From: Spizellomyces sp. 'palustris'
Taxonomy: Eukaryota; Chytridiomycota; Chytridiomycetes; Spizellomycetales; Spizellomycetaceae
Direction: 5' to 3'
Assembly: GCA_006535965.1 (NCBI GenBank)
Contig: QEAR01000079.1
Location: 31,433 to 95,432, forward strand
DNA: 64,000 nt
The notes below the pieces were generated by a model, which was not told where the DNA came from, made no database searches, and was given only the letters and a program-made list of their open reading frames with translations. Each line of letters starts with the position of its first letter. Positions within the stretch are counted from its first letter, which is position 1. A program made the translations under genes and the position numbers. Positions 22,782 through 34,400 of this stretch are shown here, one piece after another.

Positions 22782-24540
22782 TCACTTCCATATAAATTTA
22801 ACGGACGGTTCTGTTTTCAATATTTCGTCCAATTCGCGCGCATTACATCCCAGGATGGTACATAACTCGTCATAATGTCTTCTTCCGTCAAGATAACGCT
22901 TCAACTGTCGATTGGGCGAGTCACCAAGATGCTCCCCAGGTCGTGCAAGCCAAACAGGGTACTTGTGCACTCTGTACACAAAACCTTTGATAACACCATA
23001 CAAAATAAATCTCCTATATAATAAATCAGTCAGCTTTGATTCACTGAAGCGCAAGACCAACTTCATTACCGAACATCGATATTTAAAGCCCACATATGGT
23101 TTTCCTCAATCCACTCACGGATGGACAATCCGGGTTTTAAAGCACAGTACAACGAAAATAGTAACGCAAAAGCTGGAGGGCTTGACCCGGGCTGAGCGAC
23201 AAACTGAACGCACTCTGCCTGTGATTCAGGAGAACGGAGCAGACAGCTGATCGATGGGCGAATAGCATATACGTTGCCAAACTAGTATGGTACCAAAGGA
23301 TCATTGATTATTCAACTCCTTTTACGACTCCGTCACCCATCCAATCGCTTTACATCGCAGTAGGATCAATGAGATAATGTTTCTTACCTGGAAAATATCA
23401 ACAAGCTTGACGCAGCCGTAATACCTTCAAGGTCAGAGAAATCAATAAGAATGGCCCTGTCCGCGAGTACATCGGGTACCTACAACAAATGCTGAATCGC
23501 TATCCGAACAAGTGTCACATCTACGTCGGCAATCTCTGCGATCTTTCTTACAAAATGTACGCCATTTATATGCGGTACTATCTAGAAGCCTTTGGTCATC
23601 AAGGCGCCAATCTCTCTGCAAGGAGAAGCAAAACCACTGTCTTCACTGTACTTACTCGTCGCATAGTCATATCCCAATACTTGTCCATCACCTTTTCGAG
23701 GTCAACAATGAGGACAGGAACCTGATGGTCATGGACTGGGGGTGGGTCGGGATACTTTGGGAATAGCTTGATATTGATCATATTGGCATCGTCTACAAGA
23801 CATAAGACAAACGGTGTTTGCCGTGAAATCCTCATGGGCAGCTAAATGGACTACCAGAGGACACCATACTTATCGGTATTTGGCACTCAGAGTATGAGTT
23901 CAAGTCCTCCAGCAGCTGTTCCATTATGTTCAATATCGCCCCCTTGGTATTCGCATTGGACAGGAACTCGCTTTCCACCTTTCAGCATGAGCCGAGTTGG
24001 ACAGTGTGCAATGAGCCTGCTTTGTCTTAGTATCGTCCTGCGCGACGACTTCACGGCACACACCTCCAAAGACTTTAACACCCTTGCCATCTTCCGGACC
24101 ACTTGTTCGTAACTGATCGTGTTTGCGTCTTTCTCAAACACAAAGCATAAATTAAAAAGTAGTGCGTTCCGCTCGTACTTTTGGTCTTTAATGGATACGG
24201 GATAACCCATCAATTTGTAATACGGCGTGGATATGGTGACGAGTCGGTTACAAAGCTCTGGTTTTGGGATGATATATTCTGAGATGGAGTCAAAGTCAAG
24301 GATGGGTTCAGGTGCGCTAGGCTGAGACATTAGTGTTGCGGGGGGAAGTGATGGGGAGGAGCTGGAGGCTTGGGCCGACTGCAGGCTGACAGCCGTAGAC
24401 GTTCCATGGGAGGTGGAGGAGGCAGATGCTGAAGTCACAAAGTTTTCGGGAACTTCAAAGGTGACTTTGGGCCCTTGAGTTGGGTGAAATTCGCTGTAAA
24501 ATATGGCTAGGAGCAGAGGGAACCCTTGAAACGAGTCCAT
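22782..24540 (-). CDS. NPR2: Nitrogen permease regulator 2 (NPRL2/Npr2), SEACIT/GATOR1 subunit
   Basis: Part of the GATOR1/SEACIT complex that restrains TORC1 during amino-acid or nitrogen shortage at the vacuole. The N-terminal longin-type region has IFYSEFHPTQGPKVTFEVP, IIPKPELCNRLVTI and KYERNALLFNLCFVF, all hallmarks of NPRL2. A Ser-rich loop is inserted after VPENF. Further exons carry FVLCLVDDANMI, VPVLIVDLEKV and, at the C-terminus, RRFILYGVIKGFVYRVHKYP followed by a winged-helix-like end. The ATG at 24540 is preferred over the upstream in-frame ATG at 24621 because family members begin a few residues before the FFSEFHP motif. The gene is tail to tail with GRX5. Confidence 0.93.
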
Positions 24541-24862
24541 ATTTTGAGATGGGTGATTGCATCGCGAGCAAAGAGAAGATGACAGGCTTCCGCGCCCACG
24601 TGAAAGTAGCTGTGATGACACGCTGAGTCATCTGACGGTAGGCGCTGTGTTGACTTCCGCTGTGTTAAGTTTGGGGCGTACGCTGCGTGTGTGTGTGGAG
24701 GGAAGAAAGGCGGTGATCGCCATCTTGTCTATAAAAGAGGGAAAGCGGCCAAGCGTCGTCGTTTGCTGGACTGAATAAGAAGAAGCAAAGGAAAAACACG
24801 ACGCGGCTCACAACAAGCTGCAGGTTTCCGAACACTTGCACATTGCAGCTGCATTTGCCATA
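24541..24862. promoter_or_regulatory. Divergent promoter region between NPR2 and NYN gene, with TATA-like box
   Basis: 322 bp between two divergent starts. A TATAAAAG box sits at 24730-24737, about 130 bp before the NYN-gene ATG, in an orientation that fits the plus-strand gene. It is one of the few textbook TATA elements in this window. Confidence 0.45.
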
Positions 24863-26232
24863 ATGTTTGGATTAGCGTCGTTTCAATCCTTCAGGAATGA
24901 AGCGTCGGTTCTGCAATTCTCTCGTACGCCTTCGGGACCTGGGCGAGGTCAGGCGGCTACAGCTCAGGGCTCTCGTCAATGTTCCCCAGTTGCCATTTTC
25001 TGGGACTTTGAGGTGAACTAGTGGCTAGGCCTGAGCTTCTACCTATGCAGCGTTACCTATTGTCTCTGTTGCAGAACTGTCCGCCTCCTCGGTAGGTGCC
25101 GTCGGTTCCATGTAATTGCCCTGCCTGACTGGGCTGACCTTCATAACTTCAAACAGTGGGCTTTCTGGGTATGATATTGCGGAGAGTTTAAGAAGAGTTG
25201 CCCATACTTGTGGTTCTCTCACATCTTGCAAGGTATTTTGACTCTCTATCTTATATTCCGCGGTGATAAATTTCGAATGCTCAATCCTTTTTTTTGATGA
25301 GGTAGGCATATGTCGAAGGATTTGAGAAGCTTATGCCGAACAAGAGCCTACGTACGGAACTGCAAAGCTCTGGCATATCACTTATAGACTGCCCTTCCAA
25401 CGGCGGGAAGAATGTAGGTATGTCGGCCTTCTTGGGATAGGCACATTTCCTGGTGAAAGTCTTCACATTTTCGAAATTTGGAATAGCGGACCAGATGATG
25501 ATAGTTGACATGATGGCGTTTGCGCTGGACAATGGGCCGCCGGCCACCATTGTCCTGATTTCAGGGGATAGAGACTTTGCCTATGCACTCTCCACCCTCC
25601 GAAATAGGCAGTACCATATCATTCTCCTCACTGGGAAGCAAGGAGCTCACTTGTCACTAAAGGCACAAGCTCATGAAGTCTTGGACTGGAGGGTGGATGT
25701 TTTGAGGATGGGTGATATGTCCGTGCACGATGCTAGCATTAGCAATGCTGAAAAACAAAGGGGCCTGGACGGGAAACAGCCTGGTGAGAGTCCAATATTC
25801 AACAACGATGCTAAACAAGCTGCGACACCGAAGGTGATACCCAGAACCAATTTTGATCTGCCGATGCAATCCTCTTGTAAAGGTGAAACTGGCACCGTGG
25901 GTGCATCATCTTTCATAGCATTAGAAAATGCCTGGAGGCAACTTGACGATCCTATTTGCACAATTCGAAAAGTGCCCTTGCCCCTGCGGCCCATCCCTTC
26001 ATCCGTGCAACTTCTCGTCACAATTCTTAATGAATTTAAACTTCGAGGAGACCGACAGCCCCTGCGGTCCAAAGTTGGAGCGGCCCTCCTGCTTAGAGAT
26101 CCATTGATCTATGCCGCTGACCTTACAGGGGTGAGGAACTTCGCAGGTCTCGCAGTGAATGCGGAAAAGCTCAGACTTGTCCGCTTGGGGGGTGAGGATG
26201 GGTATGCATGGATTTCTTTATGTGCGGCCTAA
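24863..26232 (+). CDS. NYN-domain (PIN-like, MARF1/limkain-type) putative ribonuclease with LOTUS-like C-terminus
   Basis: Exons 24863-25012, 25075-25091 (17 nt), 25157-25232, 25306-25417 and 25487-26232 give 366 residues. The NYN domain runs from PVAIFWDFENCPPPR through YDIAESLRRVA, SSGISLIDCPSNGGKNVAD and MIVDMMAFA to TIVLISGDRDFAYALS. The acidic residues expected for the PIN-like metal site (WDFEN, VADQMM, SGDRDF) are all there. A disordered spacer follows, then about 75 residues (LLVTILNEFKLRGDR, VRNFAGLAVNAEKLRLVRLG, YAWISL) that resemble an OST-HTH/LOTUS winged helix. In MARF1 this pairing cleaves RNA. RNA target unknown. The start at 24863 is the first ATG in the open frame. Confidence 0.88.
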
Positions 26233-26565
26233 GTCGGGGCCAGGCATAGTGCTCAACAAAGTCCATCTCCAGAAGACTCTTACTGTTTAATTCATTGCAA
26301 TAATTTCATCTCTGAGGAGGAACACTTCACTTGTGAAAGTTCCTCTAAGCCACATATCTTTTGTGACTGAACGCTCATCTGTAAAGCATAGTCAAAACAA
26401 CATGTATAGCTTCCATGAAGTGCATGAGCCTATTCACGTAGCCTACGGTCATTGATATAGTTAACCCCAACTACAGCTGGCTTTTGTTTTCGCTTGCTCA
26501 AATCCAAAGTCCATCAGCACAACGTTCCAAAATTCTTTGTCCCAAAAACAGTGTGACTTCAAGAT
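26233..26565. other. Intergenic region upstream of the Myb-like gene
   Basis: 333 bp between two genes on the plus strand; presumably the 3' end of the NYN gene and the promoter of the next. Nothing else recognised. Confidence 0.35.
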
Positions 26566-27090
26566 ATGGCAGTGAGAAATGATCGTAACAGCCAGCCTGC
26601 TCACAGCTTTACTTTACAACGCAGGCGACGGAAACTACGCAAGAAGGGCATCCAAGCAGACCGTGTACAGGTTCGTTCACAGATTTGATTCCTACATTCA
26701 CCTGTGATGGTCGGCCTATTGATGGGATTCTGTTCCGAGCAGCCGTATGGAGGCCACAAGCTTACATGTGAAGCAGAAGCTCTCCTTCGAGTACTGGTCA
26801 CGATGAACGGCAACCAGTGGACCACAACGGCCAAAATCTTTAACTGGCATCACCGCGTGCTACCAAACGAAGTGCGTAGGCAGTGCGAGTACCGATTTTT
26901 GGAGCCAGCCGATTGGCCTGCTGATTTTACCTTTCCGGTACCATGTACACCTGAGGGCCATGCACTCATTGACATTTTGGTGATGATTCACGGTACTGAC
27001 TGGCGAAAAGTTGCAAGAAAGTTCAATGAGGTTCATTGGGTCCCTGCAGCGACCCTTCGAGCTCATTGGAACAGGCGTTGGGACGGATGA
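26566..27090 (+). CDS. Small protein with two Myb/SANT-like repeats
   Basis: Two exons (26566-26670 and 26743-27090) give about 150 residues. The first 35 are strongly basic (QRRRRKLRKKG), like a nuclear localisation signal. Two similar helix-rich repeats follow: one around ALLRVLVTMNGNQWTTTAKIF ending in RRQCEYRF, the other around ALIDILVMIHGTDWRKVARKF ending in RAHWNRRW. The spacing of Trp and hydrophobic residues fits Myb/SANT helix-turn-helix folds, although the first Trp of each repeat is replaced. The acceptor gagcag allows a NAGNAG choice that would add one Gln. It could bind DNA; the target is unknown and no close named family was recognised. Confidence 0.65.
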
Positions 27091-28868
27091 CTTGCGCTCC
27101 AATGACAGAACTTGCCAGCACATTGGACAGTGCCGGGCAATGATTCTTCATGTTTGCAATGTATCGTATTTCGCAGTTTGCAATATTTCCCTTGTACAAA
27201 GGTGTAATATATCAAGACATCACCTGTCACGGACGGGGTGTCACTTCCATCATGTCCACAAACTAATGGTGTTCGGTTGTACCATATCTAGCTCAGATCA
27301 AGGACTCTGGCTCAACAGCCAGTGCAGGCTATTCGCGAATCACACTTGCCTTGTCCAGTTTGGTGACGGCAAACTTACCTTTCCTTCTTCAGGCTGTGAA
27401 ATTGCATAAGGATCTTTTGCAAATTGACCTACCTTACGATGAGAAACTTCCGTCAATGACTCTGATCTACTACACTGTCCCGCATCATACTTGTGACAAA
27501 GTCCCATTCCTCAGCATAGCATTTGGGATCAGCAGTTAACGATTTAAAGGCATGAAACGTCCACTTTTCTCTGATTACGGGAAACTTAATCAGAAGAGAC
27601 CGACCCGAATGGACGCACCTTCTCACGCAGGACCAATCTGGAGACCTTCCATACGAGTGTTCCAGGGCGGCTCACCTTCAGCACGCACGCTTGGAGGGGC
27701 ACCCAACCGGGATCACAGAGCCTAGGCTAGTATAAATTTACATTCTCCTCTCCATTTTGCTCCGCGACACTTTGCTGGCTGGTACAGTGCACTTCCTGCA
27801 CATACAAGGGCATTCGTACCTGATAAGCCCAGAGTTCTAGGATTGTCACTCATCGGCACCATAACACATGGGCCCTAACAAAGTTGAAGTTTTCCTCTTA
27901 GTTTCATGCAAAACGTACCTTGAAGCTCGACACCGAGTGTTCTCCCAGGGCGAAACACCGGCACGAGCACACCAACCACAATATCACATAAATTCATGTT
28001 GCAGGTTTGAAACCCACCGTCTAAAACGCAAAGAGCCCACGCATGGTCAAAGATCCAGCCGCAAATGCATCATGACTTCCAAGGATTCACCACGCATGCT
28101 TCATGCCTATTACAATATCAAACGAATTCACGTAGCTTTTGGTTTGAAACGCACCTGCTAAAAACAGAAGACTCTACGCGTGGGGAGCTAAAGACAACCG
28201 CAGGTCAGTCTCTCATCTCATAAAAGGAAACTTGAGGAAAACAGTGCCCAGAACGCGTGCAATGAAGGTTTGCTGCTGCTCGGATCGTGTTCCTGTCGTC
28301 GGAAAGGATGAATGACCCACATTCACAGATTTGGTAAATAATCTTCTGCCCCCATTGCCCAATGGCAGAAACGTACACAGATTGCAAGCTGAATGAGATT
28401 GGGGAGTAGGAAAGCAGTGCGCCTTAAATAGACCACCAAGGACAGGATCACGTCCACGTTGCGATTACAAACTATAAGGAGGAAGGGGCAAAAGGGGAGT
28501 ATTCGGCGGAAGATGGACTTTTCCATGGTGAGGAGTCCCTGAAGCTTGCCAGTAGCGCGTTCGCAACTCCTCGCGTAAGTCAGATATGCGCAGCACATTT
28601 CACATGCAAAGCGCAGCACATGCACTAAGGAGACAGCGCTTGACCACTGAATTGGCCGCATCCGAGGATTAGAGAATTATTTTACGGATATCTCTGTAAT
28701 CTAATCAATTATTATCTTATTTTAACTATGCACATTCATCAGAAAAATGACAGAAAATAGTTCAACTGTACAGGAAAACCCTACCAAAATCTGGGAAGAA
28801 ACGTGCCATCAACGTCCGCTATTGCAACTGTGAGACCTGCTCTATTCCAACTAAATGGTCTTTCCTAC
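27091..28868. other. Gene-poor region with degenerate repeats
   Basis: 1.8 kb without a convincing gene. Frames are short on both strands and show no domain. Two kinds of related block are seen: GAGTGTTC...CAGGGCG followed by CACGCACG/CACGAGCAC and an ATCACA..ATAAATT stretch (about 27655-27735 and 27934-27995), and TTTGAAACSCACC...CTAAAA with preceding CAATATCA and AATTCA (about 27980-28045 and 28113-28180). It may be decayed mobile or duplicated DNA. Confidence 0.4.
27655..28180. repeat. Diverged repeat units in intergenic DNA
   Basis: Block A occurs at about 27655 and 27934 (GAGTGTTC..CAGGGCG, then CACG-rich, then ATCACA..ATAAATT). Block B occurs at about 28003 and 28140 (GGTTTGAAACSCACC..CTAAAA..CACGC/TACGCGTGG) with CAATATCA and AATTCA upstream in both. 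The units are clearly related but far from identical, so duplication is old. Confidence 0.45.
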
Positions 28869-30438
28869 TTATACTAGGAAGAATGTAGCGCCAGCTGCTA
28901 CTGCTGCTCCTGCGGCCCATGCCAAACCAGCTGGCGAGCCGCCCAAGGCGCCACTCGCACCAGTGCCCTTACTGTTAGAGTTGTTGTTTGAGGCGCTTGA
29001 GGGGCCGGATGGAAGTCCATTCTGTGTACCAGCGGGTGCTGAGGCACCGTGAATGGCAGAGGCAGCGACCAAAAGTTCGGCTGTGGGATACTGGTTATAC
29101 ACATCTTGAGCTGGGGCGGCGGCTAAGGGTAGATCTGCAGTTAGCGCTTGCACGCTGCCTTCCTTTCAGAGAATTGTAAACTTACTCTGTTGCCACTCCT
29201 TGTTACACCACCAATCGTTGTTGCAGTTGCGGATAGCGGACGCGAGGGTGGTGTCGATGACAGTTTGAATCTGCTGCTTCATTGCAGCGTCGCCTTCAAT
29301 GTAGAGTTGAGACAATCCCTTGCCAAACTGGGGCATAGAGGCAGGGGTATCACGTCCACACAATGCCGGAGTTGTTGTACACACTGGCTCGTTGATGATG
29401 CCGTTCTGAGTGAATTTTCCAATAGCGACCGGTAGAAGCTTCTTTGCGTCGTCCAAATAGGTGCCCATCTTTGTCGCCTTGTACATGTAGGCCAAGGCAC
29501 CCATGAGTGTGCCGGCATTGTAAGACCATTCGGTTCTATCGACTTGGGTACAGGTAGGAGCATTAGCACCATCCAGTACAGCCCAGTCAGCGGTAACGAG
29601 TCCACTCGTCTTCATCCAGTTATAGACTTTGTCGGACCAGTTAAGGTAGGTAGTGTTGCCTGTTGCGATAGCAAGGCGCGCACCAAGCTCAACAAACTGA
29701 GAGTGGGTGATGACAGATTTGAAGGTTCTCTTGTTTGCGCTAGGGTCCTCACGATTACGTGACCAGTAGATACCACCATTGCAAGTCGTTTCATCCCACT
29801 GCTCAAGGATCTCGTTCCAGGTCAGAGCAGCCACGTCCACGAACTTTGCTCCGCCCGGGATGAAGACGTTCTTATCGTAAGCCTCCACAGCCGACATCAC
29901 TGTAGAAAATAGCCATGAGACCTTGGGTCTACTTTAAAGACATGCAAAAAAGGTATACTCACTGGACAGCGACCACCATCCCAAATCATCGTTCCATTTC
30001 CCACGTAGCTTTTCCTGGATTGTCCTTTGTGCCCCGCCCAACAAATCGCCAGTCTCTTTAAAGGTCGCCTCCAACATTGCACTTCCAGCAACAGTGTCCT
30101 GTGCTCTGTCCCCATTGTAGTGGGAGTTGTCAAAGACCATTCCCCATATGATACCCGAGACATACCAGGACACATTTGACTGGTCAAATGCTCCCTCTGT
30201 GGTTTTGCCCGCCTGTTTCTCGGCCGAGTAAAGAGAGACGAGGTTGGACACGGCCTTGTGGGTAGCGTCACCAAGAGCGGCTGTCACAAAAACAAAATGC
30301 TGTTAACAAACGGTGATGGGAATTCCTTTAAAAGCCATGCCAGCGTCAATGATTACCTTTGTTTGTCACATCCAGAGTCGCACCCGAGGCCAGGCCAACA
30401 AGGCAGGCAGCGGCAAGAGTCGTCTTTTTGAAAAACAT
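28869..30438 (-). CDS. GH76 alpha-1,6-mannanase-like wall enzyme (Dfg5/Dcw1 family), GPI-anchored
   Basis: Family members cut or transglycosylate the GPI glycan to attach proteins to the cell wall. Exons 30357-30438, 29963-30280, 29186-29899 and 28869-29134 give 459 residues. The signal peptide is MFFKKTTLAAACLVGLASG. The GH76 (alpha/alpha)6 core shows SNVSWYVSGIIWGMVFD, WNDDLGWWSLS with the catalytic Asp-Asp pair, ALTWNEILEQWDETTCNGGI, KSVITHSQFVELGARLA and WSYNAGTLMGALAYMY. A Ser/Asn/Gly spacer and a hydrophobic tail (LAWAAGAAVAAGATFFLV) act as a GPI signal. The fourth exon uses the ctgcag acceptor after a gctaac branch site. Catalytic residues are intact. Confidence 0.94.
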
Positions 30439-30778
30439 TTCGTGTGTGTATTATAATGTATATGAGGTAAAACCGATGGCCGTGATAAAAGAAAGTCTAA
30501 TGGTCTATATCGCCAAATGCTTTTGGCGGAGGGGATGAGTTGCTTTGGTCCTTCTTTTGAGATGCTCCCGTCCCGCCGTGGCCAAAAACCTCCAACACGG
30601 GGTGGCAAAGTTTTGGGCGGACGGCGTGGGAAAATTCTGCGGTGAACATTGAATTGCGGCGCGTTGTCCGCCCAAGCCGCTGTGTGACGTGTTTCAGCTG
30701 TTGGCATGGCAACAAGAGAGTTGCATTGAAAAAGAAACAGCCCCAGATCTTGAAAGATTCAACAGATTTGTAAAAGCC
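30439..30778. promoter_or_regulatory. Divergent region between GH76 gene and bL27m gene
   Basis: 340 bp between two divergent starts. The GH76 side holds TATAATGTATATGAGG-like AT-rich sequence near 30450-30470, a possible TATA region. No repeat or RNA gene seen. Confidence 0.35.
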
Positions 30779-31384
30779 ATGATTCGCGCAGCTTCATCCC
30801 GTTGCGTTCCTTTGCGACACGCTGGCTTTGGCTTTACTCCCGTCACCCCTTGCTTGGCAAGAGTTCCACAGCCATCCTCCCGCTTCCCTCTCCAAGTCCG
30901 TTGGGCAACAAAGAAATCCGGTGGTTCGTCAAAGAACGGGCGAACATCTCAGCCAAAGTTCCTCGGTTTCAAAGCACTCCACAGTGCAAAGGTAGATCCA
31001 GGAAACATTATCATCAGACAGCGGGGAACGCAATGGCATCCAGGAACAAATGTGGGCATTGGCCGTGACCATACATTGTTTGCCCTTGTTCCGGGGCGAG
31101 TTGTCTTGCACTACGATCTCGCCAAACAACGAAAGATTGTGTCAGTGGATGACGGTACCCTGCCTCGATTACCATCCCGACCAGAGATGAAGAAGAGATT
31201 GGCAGAGAGCTTGGACTTAGAGAAATACCTGGATATGGATGGAGAGGGCCGATTGGCATATGTCCAGCAGAAGATCAAGGAGATTTCAGAAAAGGATAGT
31301 AAAGAGAGAAAGGCTGCGCTTGAGACGAGATTGATGGAAAAGGGACGACGAAAGTTTGACATGATCGACTTGACTTTCCTGTGA
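30779..31384 (+). CDS. Mitochondrial large-subunit ribosomal protein bL27m
   Basis: Single-exon gene, 201 residues. bL27 sits near the peptidyl-transferase centre of the mitochondrial ribosome. An Arg/Ser-rich targeting peptide begins [19 protein letters not shown]. The mature part has [16 protein letters not shown], the bL27 start, then [38 protein letters not shown] and [10 protein letters not shown]-terminal extension of about 80 charged residues ([16 protein letters not shown]) is common in fungal members. The ATG at 30779 is chosen because the preceding frame is acidic and not presequence-like. Confidence 0.95.
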   Translation: MIRAASSRCVPLRHAGFGFTPVTPCLARVPQPSSRFPLQVRWATKKSGGSSKNGRTSQPKFLGFKALHSAKVDPGNIIIRQRGTQWHPGTNVGIGRDHTLFALVPGRVVLHYDLAKQRKIVSVDDGTLPRLPSRPEMKKRLAESLDLEKYLDMDGEGRLAYVQQKIKEISEKDSKERKAALETRLMEKGRRKFDMIDLTFL

Positions 31385-31494
31385 CGGCGATGTAGATTTT
31401 TTCATTTTCAAATCATTAATATACCTGTGCTATTTATTGGTACAAACAACCTCGATGTTACATGCCGAAGACGCAGAGGGTGATAGACCCTTGG

Positions 31495-34400
31495 CTATAC
31501 GATTTCTACGGTTCTTGCTACTTTTGACGATTCATTCCTGCGTCCTTGCGCTGCAATGCTACCTTTGCGGTCTGTGTCAGCCTTGGACCGCTCATCATTT
31601 CTTCTTTTCCCTGGTACCTCAGCCCATCGCCTGAAACAAGTCAACAATGAACAGAAGCAAAATAGCGTCAATCATACGGTAAGCAACGAACCTAATACTC
31701 TCAACCTTGCTTAGAATCTCTGGGGGAATCATGTACAGCATGACGTGCGTCCGACGATTGTCCTCTGATAACGCGGCGACAAGAGGATGGAACAGCAGAA
31801 CGTACAAAAGGCCGAGCAATGTGCAAAACAAGATGGTAAAAACGAGGTGGAATGTCTTGAACCAACTGGCGTGAAGTTCCACGGTTTGGACGCGGATCGT
31901 TGATGTGAGCGTCAGAGGAGGAGGTAGGTAATGTTGATCCAGCAAGCGAAAGTTTGTCATCCGTCCAGTAATGTTGGTGGGAATGGTAGGTGATGGAGTT
32001 GAAGCCGCTATCGTGCTCGGTAAAAGGGATAAAATCTCGCGGCCCAGTTGCGTGTACCGATTGAGGCCAGCATGCAACCCAGTGCCCAAGGCACCATTCA
32101 TAAACGATTCGCAGTCGGCAGGGACCCCGTCCGTGCAAGCATCCTGCAGCATCAATCCCGACAACCGCTTGGCATCGTTGGCCTGAATCACGGATGATGT
32201 ATACATGTCTGGATCTCCATACATCAGACCCCTCTGCACTCTTGCCAATGCTGTCAACAAACTTGCTGCTCTCTCCGGCGCATTACCGCCCACTTGTGCC
32301 AACATGGCTGGTGACCCTTCGTCGCTGTATCCGTAGGTTTGGAGGACCTGCTCACGTAGTCGGAAATCCGCTTGACGGCTCAACACTGGTACTTGCATAG
32401 ACCAGTAAACATCGTTTGCGATATGGTTGTGATCAGTGAGCCAGGAAAGGGTCAGGCCCCCGGCGCTGAAAAAGTAGGCGAGGCAGATCAGGAACAAGAG
32501 GCCGGCTTTTGGAAGCATTTTGTGCGGGTCTTCGAAGCGTCCTAGGACGGAAACGTACAGTACAGATCTTCTGCGGTTGCTGCGGGAAGAGGAATGGAAG
32601 TTGTCCATGCCTCCGGTACTGGACGTTGATACCAGCCCTTTTTCTTCGTCTTGAAGGAGCTTGTCAAGGGCAAATCGGTTGCCGGCGTCAGTCACGTCCA
32701 TATCATCCTCGTCATCCTCATTTTCGGCCAGTCGTTCTATACCATCAATAAAACCATATTGTCAGAGTCATACTAAGCTGACTATCAAAACCCTTTCCAG
32801 AGAAGACTCACGCAAATGAGAGGAATAAATCCCTTTGACGACTTCTTTTGGGATATCTAGGAACATCTGGCGCATGAACACGGGGTCAGCACGGGCCACG
32901 CAAAAGCAAAAGAATACGGAGCTTTTACCTGGAAGAACCGCTGCCGATTCGACTGGATCTTGACATAAAGAGGCCAAATCAACATCAGAAACACCAAAAG
33001 GCATAACCCTGGCCCGACAGCCGAACGTCCCAACTGAGACCACTTGGTGCTTATTATCTCATTCTGAAACTCTATACACACGTCCCCAGCCGACGTGTTC
33101 AATCCCTGCAGAATTGTCAGCGGACCGTTAATGTAAATCTTTTCCATGGCGGCCCGTATTCCTTGTGCATCGCCCGTAGTGTCCAGGATATACCGAGTGC
33201 TGGCAATAGCGTCTTGGAGAGCATCGTACAAGGTGACTGTTTCGACTTGGGTGTATTGAAAGGGTGTGCTCGGGGAGGCAGTGTAGAATTGTACTTCAGC
33301 GTAGGGGACTGTACCTGGTACGAGGTTGGCAAAGTCCGAGACGGTGCTTAATAGGACCGTAACATCCGTTTCCAGATTTTGTCGTGCTTCCGTAACGTTT
33401 GCCAATCCAATGTCGAAACCTCCGACGCCTCCGCCGATTTGCATCGTGCGGACTTGTTCGACAATGTCAACCATGCGTAAACAAGTGTCTGTTCTCCGGC
33501 GAACCTTGTCGAGTTTATTCAGCACCCCCGTGTAGAGTTGTTTGTACCGAACGTTTTCGGTAACGGAGAGCACACCCAGAACAAACAGACAAATGATAAA
33601 TGCCATGCGGAGGTAGCCCAACTGTCGATTTGTCTGTATATTTTTGAGGGCAATGACATTCTTGATGTACGATGACGTCCCCGAGCGCGTGATGCTGGAT
33701 GTCGTGCTCCTATGGTCATCGTCATCCTCATCCTCGTGATCAGTCGAAGTGACAGGTGTACGACGCTTGAGTTGCAGAAAGTCGGCACCTGGGTGCGTCG
33801 CGGATGCATTGTTCGAAGGTGGGAGGTGGGTTGTTGATTCGTGGGGAGAGAAACTCATTGGCATAGCTGAATCACTGGAGGAATTGAGGGAAGAATTGCT
33901 GTCTTTGCTGGCGTCTGGCACAGCTTCCTCGTCATTGGGGACGGGTTCCTCGGGATGGTCTTCTTCTACTTGTCGTCCGTACCCCATTGGACAGACACCT
34001 ATTTGACCGCCAGGACCTGATACGGGAGGATGGTCGGCCGGTAAACCCGTCACCTCTTGGACGGGAACGCCATCCGCGATTTTGACTCTGCAAATGTAGC
34101 ATTCGAGATCGCCGACGACCACCTTATCCCCCGTGACCGTCAGTGAATAGATGGTCCGCCGATTCTCAAAGTCAACTCGCGACCCACTCCGCCCGGCTTT
34201 AATCACCTCCTCAAAGTCCAAGTTTGGAATCCAGGAACCGACAGGTGTCCCTCGAACAACATGTCCAAGGATGTCAGACAAGGCCTCAGTAGCATGCAGA
34301 ATGCCAAAAGAAGAATCGAGGATCATGAATTCGTCTCCAGGTTTGGTCCGGGCTTTAGACATGATGCCCAAAAAGGAGATGTTGCCTTCGCTGGAGGTAA

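Noticed and set aside
24541-24621. Upstream in-frame ATG of NPR2
   Set aside because: Would add 27 Ser/Arg-rich residues ahead of the conserved NPRL2 start; family members start a few residues before the FHPT motif.
28323-28661. 112-codon minus-strand frame in the gene-poor region
   Set aside because: Cys/Leu-rich chance-like composition and no recognised motif.
19879-30438. Possible functional cluster of mannose/GPI genes (PMM, surface protein, GH76)
   Set aside because: Unrelated genes lie between them and strands alternate, so the shared pathway looks coincidental rather than a gene cluster.
30689-30778. Upstream extension of the bL27m frame
   Set aside because: No ATG in the extension and acidic residues unlike a mitochondrial presequence.
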